Of a DNA stretch of 64,000 nucleotides, positions 17,131-27,268 are shown in pieces. Position 1 is the first letter of the stretch. Each line of letters starts with the position of its first letter. The notes beneath the pieces were generated by a model. It was given only the letters and a program-made list of their open reading frames with translations. It was not told the DNA's origin and searched no databases. The DNA comes from Bradyrhizobium erythrophlei (GTDB lineage Bacteria > Pseudomonadota > Alphaproteobacteria > Rhizobiales > Xanthobacteraceae), in the NCBI RefSeq assembly GCF_900129505.1, contig NZ_LT670818.1, positions 7,411,001 through 7,475,000 on the forward strand, given 5' to 3'. A program made the translations under genes and the position numbers.

Positions 17131-18147
17131 TTAGCAACCGCGGCAGATGCCGTTGATCATGCGGTCGAGCGCCGCGTTCTCCTGGTTGACTGGATCGTTC
17201 GGATTCATCAGATTTTTTTCCGAGGTCACTTGATCAGCAGGTGGCTGGCGCTGCCCCACCGGTGCCTCCGGCAGCAATTGCTGGTCCGAGTTCATCGACG
17301 GAGCTGCGGCTGGATTTCCCGAACCAGCCGGCTGCGCAATCGCCGCCGTCGCGGCTCTTTCTTGGTTTTTTCCGCAAGGATGTCGCAGACCATCGTCGCC
17401 GAGATACGTCCCGGACACCGGGTCGTAGGACTGGTAATGCTGGGCGCAATAGGAAGGATCAGCGCCGCTCGATACCACGGAGCCGGAGTACCCGTCGTAG
17501 CCGGGGTCGTTGTAAGCGTAGCCGTCGTTATAATAATTGGGGTCGTAGTATCCAAAGTAAGTATAGGGGTCGTAGTAGCCACCGTAGCCATAACCCAGCG
17601 CGCTACCGGCCGCTAATCCGCCAGCAAAGCCGACTCCTCGGTCATAACCGTGGCGCCGGTCGCGATCGCCGCGATACCCGCCGTGCGCAAACTGTCCGTC
17701 GCTGTGCCCAGTGAAATTTCCGCCGCTCACTGAGCCAACTCGGCCATCGCCGATGCTTGCTTGAGCACCGCGGAACCCGCCGCCGCCGACGTGCATCCCA
17801 TCGCCGCCGCCGCCGACGTGCATCCCACGGCCGATGCCGCCGATGTGCATCCCACCGCCACCGCCTATGCCGCCGACGTGCATCGCGCCGCCACCGCCGA
17901 CGCCGCCGATGTGCATCGTGCCGCTACCGCCGACGCCGCCGATGTGCATCGCGCCGCCACCGCCGATGCCGCCGATGTGCATCGCGCCGCCACCGCCGAC
18001 GCCGCCGATGTGCATCCCACCGCCACCGCCGATGCCGCCTACATGCATCCCACCGCCGCCGCCGCCGATCCCCGCCGCGAAGGCCGGGCCTGCAACAGCT
18101 AACGCGAGTGACAGGGCCGTAGCCCCGACCATACGAAGTTTCGACAT
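17131..18147 (-). CDS. Secreted glycine/histidine-rich repeat protein
   Basis: 338 residues from the ATG at 18147 (GGAG 7 bp upstream). A signal peptide (to about residue 25, ending AFAAG) is followed by about nine copies of an 11-residue unit of the type GGGGMHIGGIG (residues 27-125), with regular Met-His pairs. Next come an RGDRDRRHGYDRG stretch, a Tyr/Gly-rich segment (YGYGGYYDPYTYFGYYD) and a C-terminal part with ADPSYCAQHYQSYDPVSGTYLG, a motif common in rhizobial BA14K-like secreted proteins. The repeats could bind metal or form a surface layer; this is inferred. The IS630 element ends 2 bp from its stop codon. Confidence 0.8.
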   Translation of the reverse strand: MSKLRMVGATALSLALAVAGPAFAAGIGGGGGGMHVGGIGGGGGMHIGGVGGGGAMHIGGIGGGGAMHIGGVGGSGTMHIGGVGGGGAMHVGGIGGGGGMHIGGIGRGMHVGGGGDGMHVGGGGFRGAQASIGDGRVGSVSGGNFTGHSDGQFAHGGYRGDRDRRHGYDRGVGFAGGLAAGSALGYGYGGYYDPYTYFGYYDPNYYNDGYAYNDPGYDGYSGSVVSSGADPSYCAQHYQSYDPVSGTYLGDDGLRHPCGKNQERAATAAIAQPAGSGNPAAAPSMNSDQQLLPEAPVGQRQPPADQVTSEKNLMNPNDPVNQENAALDRMINGICRGC

Positions 18148-18522
18148 TGTGCTTCTCCACAAGAGCCTGAAGCAGAAACATAGGCGTTAGGCGCGAGGCT
18201 CATGTAGGTAAGCAATCCGCCGCTACCATTAAATTGAATTTTAAGAGTCAGAGGCCCAGCAAACGCTGGTGCATTCGCGTTGAACAATGAGTTGCTTCCA
18301 AGTAGCCACCGCGCATATCCATTGTGGCGACGCCTGTCAGGAGCATCGGCCCGTGTTTATCGATCCTGCGCGGCTGATCGGCATCGTCCTTTTCTGTGCT
18401 GATGCACGATCGGCTGCTCCGATTACTGCCTTCGAAATTTCCCATTAGCGACTGCGAGCCGCGTGGCCATATGAGGCCACAGGGCGATGCTCACTGGCTG
18501 CGCCCGTCGAAAGGAAAATGAC
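18148..18522. other. Intergenic region between two glycine-rich genes
   Basis: A 375-bp divergent gap that should hold promoters for both secreted glycine-rich proteins. I see no gene or clear dyad. Confidence 0.45.
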
Positions 18523-18960
<438 letters not shown>

Positions 18961-19253
18961 ATGGTGAGCTGCGCCGCAACTTCCGAATCAATCTTCAGGC
19001 GTTCACCAGGAGAGCTCGCGTACAGCAGAACGCTAGCTCTCCTAGGTGAGCCGTCAGCCCAACTCAAACGCCATCATTGAACACCAGCGTCACCCGGCGA
19101 CCGACCGATGTCGCTAGTTGGCTGCCGAACGAGGTGCGACGTCCCCATCACTCCCAAGGGCCCAGGCGATCCTAGAGCTAGGTATACTCTTCTCAACCAA
19201 ATGTAACGTACGGATCTAACCTCCGTTCAACGGCCCGGGTCCATCTCTCTCAT

Positions 19254-19328
<75 letters not shown>

Positions 19329-19345
19329 GAATTTCCTAATGTGGC

Positions 19346-19480
19346 GTGCGCCGAGCAAACGCGGCGCTTTCCAGTGGGTGCAAACCCCACCCGGCAACCG
19401 CTCCAGCCGGAAGCAATCGGAGCAGTCATGGAGGTAACGAAGTGGCTGAAACCTTCGATTAGCGTGTCACGACTCCCCCG
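19346..19480 (+). mobile_element. Group II intron 5'-end fragment
   Basis: Seventeen bases after tRNA-Gly a GTGCGCC start is followed by a domain-I-like series of short stems, including GTGGGTGCAAACCCCAC, GCCGGAAGC and TGGAGGTAAC...GGCTGAAACC, as in bacterial group II introns. No reverse transcriptase or domain V follows. It is a truncated relic; the right limit is approximate. Confidence 0.5.
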
Positions 19481-20084
19481 TCCTATCGAAGCAATATCGA
19501 CGAAGGTGTCGTGCCGGCGCCGAAATATCTTGTCAAACCCGCTTGCTTAACGATCGCCGTCTGGTCGACCAAAAATCTGGGAATTGATATGTCAAAGCCA
19601 CGCCTACGATTGATCCATTGCTCGAACGGCGTCCGACCGAGAGCAAAGCACCGGCACCACGGCCGCAGCTTCCGACCTTTGGTTATTGATGGGGGCGTGC
19701 GAGCGAGATCCGTGCCGAGAGAGAGCTCATGGGACGCTGCGCTTAAACTAATCGATCTTGGTTTTTTAACTTTCCATGTAAATTATCTTGCCTTCTTGCA
19801 GGCGAGTATAACAGTTCTTGAGGCCCACAAATGGACTGATCCTGAAAAGACTAGCTAGATTGACATGGTGCACCCGACCCATGGGGTGCGACCGAGTGGG
19901 TCACCGAAACACCGCGCTCTCGCGTATCGATCGCATCGACCGTGCTGCTCAACCCCGTCGGCTCCCTTCGGCTGTCCCGCGCGCAGAAGCCAAATCGCTA
20001 TAGAGCCCGCGCGCGGCACCGCCTGACGTATCCCTGCCCGCGATTGCCGCTAGCTCCGGGACAGTGCGGCTAGGGACATCATCT
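19481..20084. other. About 600 bp without a recognisable gene
   Basis: Between the intron fragment and the IS110 relic. A frame opening at about 19589 with SKPRLRLIHCSNG behind GGGAATT could be a decayed gene, but no domain is recognisable and codon use is poor. Confidence 0.4.
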
Positions 20085-20403
20085 CAGCCGCGGGCTCCAG
20101 AAGCTTGGCCACGATACCCGGTTGATGCCTGCGCGGTACGTTCGCCCCTATTCAAAGGGACAGAAGAACGACTTCCGTGACGCGGAGGCCATTGCCGAAG
20201 CGGTGCAACGCCCGACGATGAAGTTCGTGGCAACCAAGACTGTTGACCAACTGGACCTTCAGGCGATTCACCGCGTACGAGAACGTCTGGTTAGCCAGCG
20301 CACGGGCATCGTCAACCAGATCCGCGCCTTTCTACTGGAACGCGGCGTTGCTGTTCGGCAAGGATTGCGCTTCTTGCGCGCCGAGTTTTCGAAACTGCGC
20401 TAA
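20085..20403 (+). pseudogene. IS110-family transposase fragment
   Basis: The translated stretch GLQKLGHDTRLMPARYVRPY, then KNDFRDAEAIAEAVQRPTM and LDLQAIHRVRERLVSQRTG, is the middle of the DEDD (RuvC-like) N-terminal domain of IS110 transposases. The real N-terminus and the whole C-terminal serine domain are missing, and the frame ends at 20403 after FLRAEFSKLR. This is a dead fragment next to repeat R1. Confidence 0.85.
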
Positions 20404-20525
20404 CTACTCAGTCTCCGTGCGCGCAATCGCGTTCGCAAAAGATGTTCGGTCGGTAAGTACGATCAACGATCCCGGTCAACCAAGCACTTGGGCAAATCGC
20501 AAAAATCAAGGTGATGTAACTCGAA

Positions 20526-20741
20526 CAAGTGGGCTTTTCGGATTGGCAGCCGAAAATTATGCGTATGAACCAGGACCACCGGTCCGCATCCTCTTTGCGC
20601 CAGAGGATTGACCATCCCCCACCCCGAAGGTCTGACGACGCGCTTAGTTCCGGTTGAAGTAGACCTCAAGCAGCAAATCTTTGATGTCTGCTCTTCCCTC
20701 AACAACGGACATGCACCAAAGGGGCGGTTACGTCAGCTTTG
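20526..20741 (+). repeat. Dispersed repeat R1 (core + block B), intron-interrupted
   Basis: First of ten same-orientation copies. The core opens AAGTGGGCTTTTC, has a short inner hairpin (TTTCGG/CCGAAA), then GAACCAGGACCACCGGTCC and GATTGACCATCCCCC. Block B (GAAGGTCTGACGACGCGC ... GGTTACGTCAGCTTTG) follows to 20741, where intron A begins. The right flank resumes with TGCC at 22122. Confidence 0.92.
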
Positions 20742-22121
20742 GTAGAGTCGAGGATGGGCGCGGTAGCTTGGGCCATTCGGCAACGCTCCGTTTCCCATCC
20801 CACCGGGTCGCCGGAGGCGGTCGCCCGCCCCCGGCTCCCACAGAACGTGGCGTGCGGATTTCCCGCACCACGCTCTTCGGCAGTTGGTTCACAGCTTTCA
20901 CTGCTATCTGTTCAAGTTTCGTTTCCATGGTCAGCTGATCTTCTCACTGAGTAGAAGGCCGTAACTCCCGTTGAATGGAGCCCATGTTGCCCAAGAACAA
21001 TTCAACTACCGCTGACCGCTTCCCCAAGTAGCCGGCTCTCCCGACCGCAGAGTACTATCAGTCAGTCTGACTTCCACCCGGTCATCAGACCCTTCTCACC
21101 ACTTCGGCTTGGCAGGTCCTACAGGCTTGCGCCTGAACCGGATGGATCTCCCTTGTTCACGTTGCTCCCTTTGGTTGCATGCTGGCGGTACCGAACCCCG
21201 GGAGCACCTCAGACCGCTCGCGTTGTCGCGGCCTGCGATTCCGCCTTCCCCTTTGAGCGACAGGGTCGGCTACTCCGATCACGTTCGATTTCGGGGCTAT
21301 GTTCCCGTTCACTTCATTCCGGCCTACAACCTCCCTGTCTACGCTTCGCAGCGGCCGTTACCGGACGCCACGCCAGACTCGGTTCGCGGCTGCTCGCTAG
21401 GCTTTGCCGCGGCCGTCATCGCAGACGGCAGACTTCAACGCGCTTGCAAGGCGCAACGCTCATCGAACCGGACGTGCCCGATTAAGGCATCCGGCTCTCC
21501 GACTGGTTTCACCGTGAGGCACACAGAGAGCAAACTAACCGCACGCGGCTTCGGTGCGGTGAGTAACTCTCCTTCGCCCCTCGACACAGCAATCTCCGGC
21601 GGCTCCTGTCTTTGATGGTGTTTGCAGGCTCATCGCCAATCACCACGACCTAGCCATCTTCGAAAGCGCACCAGAAGTCAGGGCCCTTTCCTCAGCCAGC
21701 ATTACCCGGCTTCGACGGTCATACGACCCTGTCCGACTCCCGGCATGGCCGCCGCCTTCGCGACGTTGAGGCCGCTACCCTCGCCCTTGACGGGTCTCCC
21801 CCGATTACCCGAACCACCTTTCCGACGTGCCGTGCCCACTACCCCGGCGGATCGAGCGGGTGCGCGTGTCGATTGCTTCCCCGCTCATACAGCCTTCCCC
21901 AAATGGCAGGAGGGTCGGCATCCGCATTGTCACTTTCGAGGCCTGCTCAGGCTTCACTCACGTTACGGCCCGCCGGATTGCTCAACCGCCTAAAGCGGCC
22001 TTTGTCACGAGGCTCCAGCCCTGCCGGTTACCCGGCCGAACCGCTCGTCAGCTACCAGATCAATCGACAACTCTCTGGGTGGCATCTTCCTCCACTAGTG
22101 ATCCGCGCCTTCGGGGCGCAC
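20742..22121 (-). mobile_element. Group II intron A, ORF-less
   Basis: 1380 nt on the minus strand. The 5' end GTGCGCCCC is at 22121 and the 3' end ...CTAC at 20742. Removing it joins GGCA to CAAAGC, exactly the sequence of the empty repeats R8 and R9. Two domain-V-like 33-nt hairpins are present, at 21465-21497 (GAGCCGGATGCC...) and 20843-20875 (GAGCGTGGTGCGG...). The stretch matches intron B except that about 1.2 kb holding the reverse transcriptase is missing, with only the first few codons left. Mobility or splicing would need a protein supplied from elsewhere, such as intron B. Confidence 0.85.
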
Positions 22122-22301
22122 TGCCACTTCCGGACTTCGGTCGCCGCGACAACTTCGCCAGTATCGGCCGGACCGACCCGCCCCAATCGCAGCCGAAAGG
22201 GAGCCGTTTTTCTCGCCGAGCACACCACAAGGGCGACGACTGACAAGATTGTGTAGGCCGAGGTTCGCGGAGAAGGCGGTACTATGGAAGGAAAAGGCCG
22301 A

Positions 22302-23258
22302 TCAGAACGAAGCGAGTGGGTGTGACGCGTTGCGAATCTCCTGCGGCGTTTGTCCAAAAGCGCGTAGGAACGCTCGGCGCATGCGCTCCCGGTCGCCAAA
22401 GCCGGTTTCCTTCGCGATCGCTTCGATGGGACTCCGCCCTTGTTCCAGCGCCAGCCTGGCGGCCTCCATCCTGAGGTTCTCGATCGCCTTCGCAGGCGAT
22501 TGTCCGGTTTCGGCGTGAAACACGCGAGTGAACTGGCGTGGGCTGAGGCGCGCCGCTTCGGCGAGCCGTTCCACCGACAATGGCTTGTGAAGATTGGCTC
22601 TAGCAAAGACGAGCGCATCCTGCACACGATCGGATTTCGCATCGAGTTCCAACAAGGCAGAATGCTGTGATTGGCCCCCCGAGCGGCGGTGATGAACCAC
22701 AAGCGCCTTAGCGACAACGCGGGCCGCCTCCGGCCCTACGTCTCTTTCGACCAGGCCCAGTGCGAGATCTATGCCGGCCGTCATTCCCGCGGAGGTCCAA
22801 ACCGGGCCATCGGCAATGAAGATCCGGTCTACCTCCACCTTGATTTTCGGAAAGCGGCTTTGCAGTTCGCGGCCATAAAGCCAATGGGTCGTCGCACGAC
22901 GACCGTCGAGAAGGCCGGCTTGGGCGAGCGTGAATGCTCCAATACAGATCGATGCTATTCGCCGCGCTGATCCCGCGGCGTTCTGGAGAAACGCGATGAT
23001 GCCTGGCGGTGCGGGAGCGATGTCATGACTGGCGCCCACCATTATTGTGTCAAACTGGGCGCAACCAAGCGGTTCTGTGACAATTTCCATGCCGAATGAG
23101 TTGCGAGTGCGCCCACCTGTCTCCGACAATACTCGCACCTCATAGCGCTGTTCGCCTAGCGTTATGTTGGCGGCATCGAAAACCGAAAGCGGAGCGAAGC
23201 TCATCACCTCGAAGCCCGGTACGACGATCATTCCTACGCGTATCATGATCATCACCAT
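22302..23258 (-). CDS. GlxA-type AraC-family regulator (DJ-1/PfpI + HTH)
   Basis: 318 residues from the ATG at 23258. The N-terminal half (about 5-180) is a DJ-1/PfpI-like domain: VGMIVVPGFEVMSFAPLSVF and the SICIGAFTLAQAGLLDG nucleophile-elbow region, followed by ATTHW. The C-terminal half (about 215-310) is an AraC/XylS double helix-turn-helix: LSVERLAEAARLSPRQFTRVF and SPIEAIAKETGFGDRERMRRAF. It is a one-component regulator whose ligand site is probably in the DJ-1-like domain. It is divergent from the oxidoreductase series at 23706-27673 and is the likely controller of that set. Confidence 0.9.
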   Translation of the reverse strand: MVMIMIRVGMIVVPGFEVMSFAPLSVFDAANITLGEQRYEVRVLSETGGRTRNSFGMEIVTEPLGCAQFDTIMVGASHDIAPAPPGIIAFLQNAAGSARRIASICIGAFTLAQAGLLDGRRATTHWLYGRELQSRFPKIKVEVDRIFIADGPVWTSAGMTAGIDLALGLVERDVGPEAARVVAKALVVHHRRSGGQSQHSALLELDAKSDRVQDALVFARANLHKPLSVERLAEAARLSPRQFTRVFHAETGQSPAKAIENLRMEAARLALEQGRSPIEAIAKETGFGDRERMRRAFLRAFGQTPQEIRNASHPLASF

Positions 23259-23705
23259 ATCTCGCACGCGCTATCTACGTTGATTGAGCGCCTGCGGCCT
23301 TCGGCTATCGTATCATCCGAGACGGGAAAGCGCACGTCGTCGGAGCGCCGGTTTTCGCGCACACGCGTGCGCCTATTCGACGCCAGTTTGGAGCCGACTG
23401 ATCGCATAAGTCATTGCGGCAGCGGGGTAATCCACCGTTTACAGACAATGAAGGGTCAGCACGAGAGTGGCGTCTCGGTGCAATCAGAGCGCGCGCCGGA
23501 AGGGTCCTGTGTTCATTCAATTGACCCTCCCAGTGGGCGGCGAGAACAGGCCAATAGATGACGTCCTAAAGCGTGGCAATTACGACCTTCTCGCCCATCG
23601 CGGGACCGACGTAGAGAGGGTCCGTGACACTTTCTTCGTTCCGGCACCGGGATGGCGGGGTCGCGCCGCTTACAAGGTCGCGGCGGAAATCACGAGACGA
23701 CAAAG
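23259..23705. other. Divergent promoter region
   Basis: A 447-bp gap between the GlxA-type regulator and the reductase gene. The segment at about 23556-23598 (GACGTCCTAAAGCGTGGCAA, then TTACGACCTT) is repeated imperfectly at 24826-24868. No gene is evident. Confidence 0.4.
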
Positions 23706-24713
23706 ATGAGCGCTTACCACCAGATAGTCCTCGCGTCCCGTCCCAAAGGGACTCCGACATCTTCCAACTTCCGACTTGAAGAGGGACCGATCCCTGTGGC
23801 CGAGAAGGGACAGGTATTGGTGCGGACGTTGTATCTTTCGCTCGATCCGTACATGCGGGGCCGGATGAACCTCGCCACGCCCCATCCGATAGAAATCGGC
23901 GCAACTATGGACGGCGAGGTGGTCGCGGAGATCGTGCAGTCGACACACCCGGTCTATCGTCCTGGTGACCTGGTCCTGGCAATGACTGGCTGGCGGACGC
24001 ATGCGGCTGTAGAGGCGAACGGCCTGCGGCGTGTCGATCCCGGGCAAACGCCGGTGACGACCGCGCTCGGCGTGCTCGGAATGCCAGGCTTCGCGGCCTA
24101 CGCCGGGATGAAGTTGATCGGACAGCCGAAAGAGGGGGAGACCGTGGTGGTGGCCGCCGCGAGCGGCCCAGTCGGTTCACTGGTGGGACAGCTCGCCCAA
24201 TTGGCCGGAGCGCGGGCCGTGGGAATCGCCGGAGGCGCCGAGAAGTGTGCCTATGTCCGCGACGAGTTGGGCTTTGACGCCGTCGTCGACCGCCGCGCTG
24301 GGGGACTTCCGCAGGCGCTGGCGCGAGCCTGCCCGGATGGAATCGACGTTTACTTCGAGAGCGTGGGCGGACCCCTGTGGCAGGCGGTGCTGCCGCTGCT
24401 CAACCGCTACGCGCGGGTGCCGGTCTGCGGGCTCATCGCCTTTTACAACGGCGTTCCACGATCGAATCGGGACATGCTGCCCGCTGCTATGATGACGATC
24501 GTGAAGCGCAGCCTTCTCGTTCAAGGCTACATCAACACCGAGTTCGTGGCCGATCACTATGCCGACTTCTTACGGGAAGTCGGTGCACTCGTCGCATCTG
24601 GGCGCGTTCGCTATCACGAAGATATTGTCGAGGGCCTCGAAGCGGCGCCGGAGGCGTTCATCGGAATGCTGTCCGGCCGAAATTTCGGAAAGCTGTTGGT
24701 TCGTGTTGGGTAA
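23706..24713 (+). CDS. NADP-dependent MDR oxidoreductase (curcumin/alkenal reductase type)
   Basis: 335 residues from MSAYHQIVLASRPKG (ATG at 23706). It has the zinc-free medium-chain reductase layout. The N-terminal catalytic domain contains the diagnostic LYLSLDPYMRGRMN, and the Rossmann domain has AASGPVGSLVGQLAQLAGA (about 150-168) and FESVGGPLWQAVLPLLN. Such enzymes reduce the double bond of alpha,beta-unsaturated ketones with NADPH. It opens a rightward series with an SDR, a small heme-binding-like protein, an alpha/beta hydrolase and a SnoaL-fold protein, which suggests handling of reactive or xenobiotic carbonyl compounds. Confidence 0.9.
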   Translation: MSAYHQIVLASRPKGTPTSSNFRLEEGPIPVAEKGQVLVRTLYLSLDPYMRGRMNLATPHPIEIGATMDGEVVAEIVQSTHPVYRPGDLVLAMTGWRTHAAVEANGLRRVDPGQTPVTTALGVLGMPGFAAYAGMKLIGQPKEGETVVVAAASGPVGSLVGQLAQLAGARAVGIAGGAEKCAYVRDELGFDAVVDRRAGGLPQALARACPDGIDVYFESVGGPLWQAVLPLLNRYARVPVCGLIAFYNGVPRSNRDMLPAAMMTIVKRSLLVQGYINTEFVADHYADFLREVGALVASGRVRYHEDIVEGLEAAPEAFIGMLSGRNFGKLLVRVG

Positions 24714-25002
24714 GGCTCCACGTGTTCAGGGATTTTTTTGTACTGGCGATCCGCTCCTATTCAGCGCCCATCCGGTCCGCGGTTTGCCTTGCTGTCCGGA
24801 CCGCATGAGCACTCTGCTAGTCGTCGATGTCCTGAAGGGTGGCATCTACGACCTTTGGGCTGCCGTCGAAGCGCCGTAGATTTTGGGCTGTCAAGCGGCC
24901 TTCCTAGAGCCGCCTGCTCAAGTTTCACGCCGCTAAGCCGCGCATGAATGTTCCGACGAAACGCCGTCGGGTTTCCGGCGCCTAACAGAGGAGGATCGGA
25001 GA

Positions 25003-25749
25003 ATGAGCAGTCAAGTTGTCTTGATCACCGGCGGACTTACCGGCATCGGGCGCGCCGCCGCCGTCGCCTTTGCCAAGAAGGGCGCGAAGGTGGTCATTGC
25101 CGGCCGGCGTGATGAGGCCGGCAAGGCGCTCACAAAAGAGCTGCGCTCTTTCGGTGCAGAAGCCGAGTTCATTAACGCCGACGTCCGCAAGGAGAATGAC
25201 GTGCGCGCTCTGGTCGACAAGACCATCGCACGGTTTGGCCGTCTCGACGTTGCGGTGAACAACGCCGCCACCGAAGGTCAGGGCGGCCCGATCACGGACC
25301 AGACCGCGGAAAGCTTTGCCGCGACGTTCGACACCAATGTTGTCGGCGTGGTCCTGAGCATGAAGCACGAGGTGCGCGCCATGCAGGCCCAGGGGAGCGG
25401 CAGCATCATCAACGTCTCCTCGACCTACGGGCACAAGGGCGCGGCCTATGCCTCGATCTATGCCGGCGCCAAGCACGCTGTCGAAGGCATCACTAAGTCG
25501 GTGGCGCTCGAAGTCGCCGCGTCGGGCATTCGCGTGAATGCGGTCTCGCCTGGCCCGACGGACACCGGCATGCTGACCCGCTTTACCGGCACCGCAGATA
25601 ACAAGGCGGCCCTGGTGGCGCAGGTTCCGCTGGCTCGGCTCGGCCTCTCCGAGGAAGTCGCCGATGGCATCGTCTTCATCGCATCGGATGAAGCCCGGTT
25701 CATCACCGGCCATATCCTCAGCGTCGACGGCGGCCACAGCGCCGCCTGA
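25003..25749 (+). CDS. SDR-family oxidoreductase
   Basis: 248 residues, ATG behind GGAGGATCGGAGA. Classical SDR: TGGLTGIG cofactor loop (about 7-14), NNAA (about 86-89), catalytic Ser in INVSSTYGHKG and YAGAK (Tyr/Lys, about 156-160), then PGPTDTGM. The C-terminus is the usual ITGHILSVDGGHSAA. The basic residues after the second strand (AGRRDEA) favour NADP. The substrate is unknown. The 289-bp gap before it holds no gene. Confidence 0.92.
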   Translation: MSSQVVLITGGLTGIGRAAAVAFAKKGAKVVIAGRRDEAGKALTKELRSFGAEAEFINADVRKENDVRALVDKTIARFGRLDVAVNNAATEGQGGPITDQTAESFAATFDTNVVGVVLSMKHEVRAMQAQGSGSIINVSSTYGHKGAAYASIYAGAKHAVEGITKSVALEVAASGIRVNAVSPGPTDTGMLTRFTGTADNKAALVAQVPLARLGLSEEVADGIVFIASDEARFITGHILSVDGGHSAA

Positions 25750-25845
25750 CCCCGCTCGGCTGGCCGGGATTGCGCAACGAAGCCAACTATTACGCCCACC
25801 GCCCGATCAACGCACAATGCATATCAAGTCGAAGGAGGAAGTCCG

Positions 25846-26283
25846 ATGGCTAACGTGGTGAAGAAATACAGCATTTCTTCTGAGCTAGCACAGAAAATGG
25901 TGGATGAAGCGGTGGCGAAAGCCAGAGAACTTGGCGTTACCGAGAACGTAGCGATTCTCGATGACGGCGGCAATCTCAAGGCCTTCAGCCGGATGGATGG
26001 GGCACCGATCCTTTCCATCGAGATGGCGCAGAATAAGGCATATACAGCTCTGTTCGGCGTTTCCACGCAGGACTTTTTCAACTTTATCCAGGGCGACCCG
26101 TCGCTTTTGGCCGGCATCCCCACGCTTGCACGTGTGGCGGCGTGGGGTGGAGGGTTTCCCATTAAGGTGAACGGAGAAGTTGTCGGGGCGATCGGGCTGA
26201 GCGGGGCGCCCGCGGTACAGAACGACGTCGATTGCGCGAGAGCAGCCCTGGCGCTCCTGCCCGATGCGGTGCCGGCTGAGTAA
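25846..26283 (+). CDS. GlcG/HbpS-family heme-degrading/binding-like protein
   Basis: 145 residues, ATG behind GAAGGAGG. It matches the Haem_degrading (GlcG/HbpS) fold: helix SSELAQKMVDEAVAKARELG, strand NVAILDDGGNLKAFSRMDGA, then ARVAAWGGGFPIKVNGEVVGAIGLSG and the C-terminal NDVDCARAALALL helix. There is no signal peptide, so it acts in the cytoplasm. Members are often found beside oxidoreductases and bind small molecules or heme. It lies 14 bp before the alpha/beta hydrolase gene, in one transcript. Confidence 0.9.
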   Translation: MANVVKKYSISSELAQKMVDEAVAKARELGVTENVAILDDGGNLKAFSRMDGAPILSIEMAQNKAYTALFGVSTQDFFNFIQGDPSLLAGIPTLARVAAWGGGFPIKVNGEVVGAIGLSGAPAVQNDVDCARAALALLPDAVPAE

Positions 26284-26296
26284 AGAGGGCGCGACC

Positions 26297-27166
26297 ATGA
26301 TGATTCATAGCCGCCCAGAAATGATTCATACCCACCAGACCGCGCCGACGCAGTTCGTCGAGGCCAACGGCATCCGCTTCGCCTATCGTCGCTTCGGCAA
26401 ACCGGGTGGCGTGCCGCTCGTTTTCAACCAGCACTTCACCGGGACGATCGACCATTGGGATCCGGGGGTGACCGACGGCCTCGCGGCGACGCGGGAGGTG
26501 ATCCTGTTCAACAACGCTGGCATTTCCAACAGCTCGGGCGAAGTGCCTACCACGTTCGAGGAGATGGGTGCTAACGCCATCGCCTTCCTCAACGCGCTGG
26601 GACTGAAGCAAGTTGATGTGCTCGGCTTCTCGATCGGCGGCTTCGTCGCCCAGGAGATCACGCTGCAAGCCCCTGAGCTGGTCCGGCGCTTGGTGCTGGT
26701 CGGCACGGGCCCGCGCGGCGGCCAGAACATGGCGACCCTCACGCCGGAAGCGCAACAGATCTTCGGCGCCACCTACAAGGTGCCGGAGGAGATCTGGCTG
26801 AAGGTCCACTTCACCGACTCGGAAGCCAGCCAGGCCGCCGGCCGCGAATTCCTGAAGCGCTTCCTCCGCCGCACTGAAAACCGCGATCCCGAGGTGAACG
26901 AGAAAGTGGCGCCCGCCCAGATCGAGGCCATCGGCAAGTGGGGTGTGCAGCGTGAGGGTTCCTATGAGTACCTGAAGACCATCCTGCAACCGACGCTGGT
27001 AATCAACGGCGACAACGACGTGATCATCTACTCCATCAACTCTTGGATTCTGCAGCAGAACATCCCCAACGCTCAGTTGATCATCTACCCGGACGCCAAC
27101 CACGGTTCGCAGTACCAGTACCCGGAGCGCTTCGTCGGGCACGTCTCGATGTTCCTGTCCGAGTAA
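26297..27166 (+). CDS. Alpha/beta hydrolase
   Basis: 289 residues from the ATG at 26297. It has the alpha/beta-hydrolase fold with the nucleophile elbow GFSIGGF (Ser about 115), the oxyanion strand region PLVFNQHFTGT, acid loop VINGDNDVIIY and the C-terminal His in PDANHGSQYQYPERF. The His-Phe-Thr-Gly loop in place of the usual HGxPG is found in perhydrolase/haloperoxidase-like members. The full triad is present, so it should be active, with an unknown ester or lactone substrate. It follows the GlcG-type gene closely. Confidence 0.9.
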   Translation: MMIHSRPEMIHTHQTAPTQFVEANGIRFAYRRFGKPGGVPLVFNQHFTGTIDHWDPGVTDGLAATREVILFNNAGISNSSGEVPTTFEEMGANAIAFLNALGLKQVDVLGFSIGGFVAQEITLQAPELVRRLVLVGTGPRGGQNMATLTPEAQQIFGATYKVPEEIWLKVHFTDSEASQAAGREFLKRFLRRTENRDPEVNEKVAPAQIEAIGKWGVQREGSYEYLKTILQPTLVINGDNDVIIYSINSWILQQNIPNAQLIIYPDANHGSQYQYPERFVGHVSMFLSE

Positions 27167-27268
27167 GACTCTTCAGCGCATTGCAAAACCTGCGCTTTCT
27201 TCGTTTGAGCGGAAGACAGATGGATCCGCCGCAAGGCGTCTTTGGAGCGTGGACCGAAGGAGAATGAA

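Noticed and set aside
17757..18190. Plus-strand frames rich in Ala/Asp or Pro opposite the glycine-rich protein
   Set aside because: Produced by the repeat in antisense; no start signal or domain.
20681..22256. Several open frames (85-168 codons) inside repeat R1 and intron A, repeated at 37.2-39.8 and 42.7-44.2 kb
   Set aside because: They recur because the repeat and intron recur; on the other strand the sequence is explained by group II intron RNA domains.
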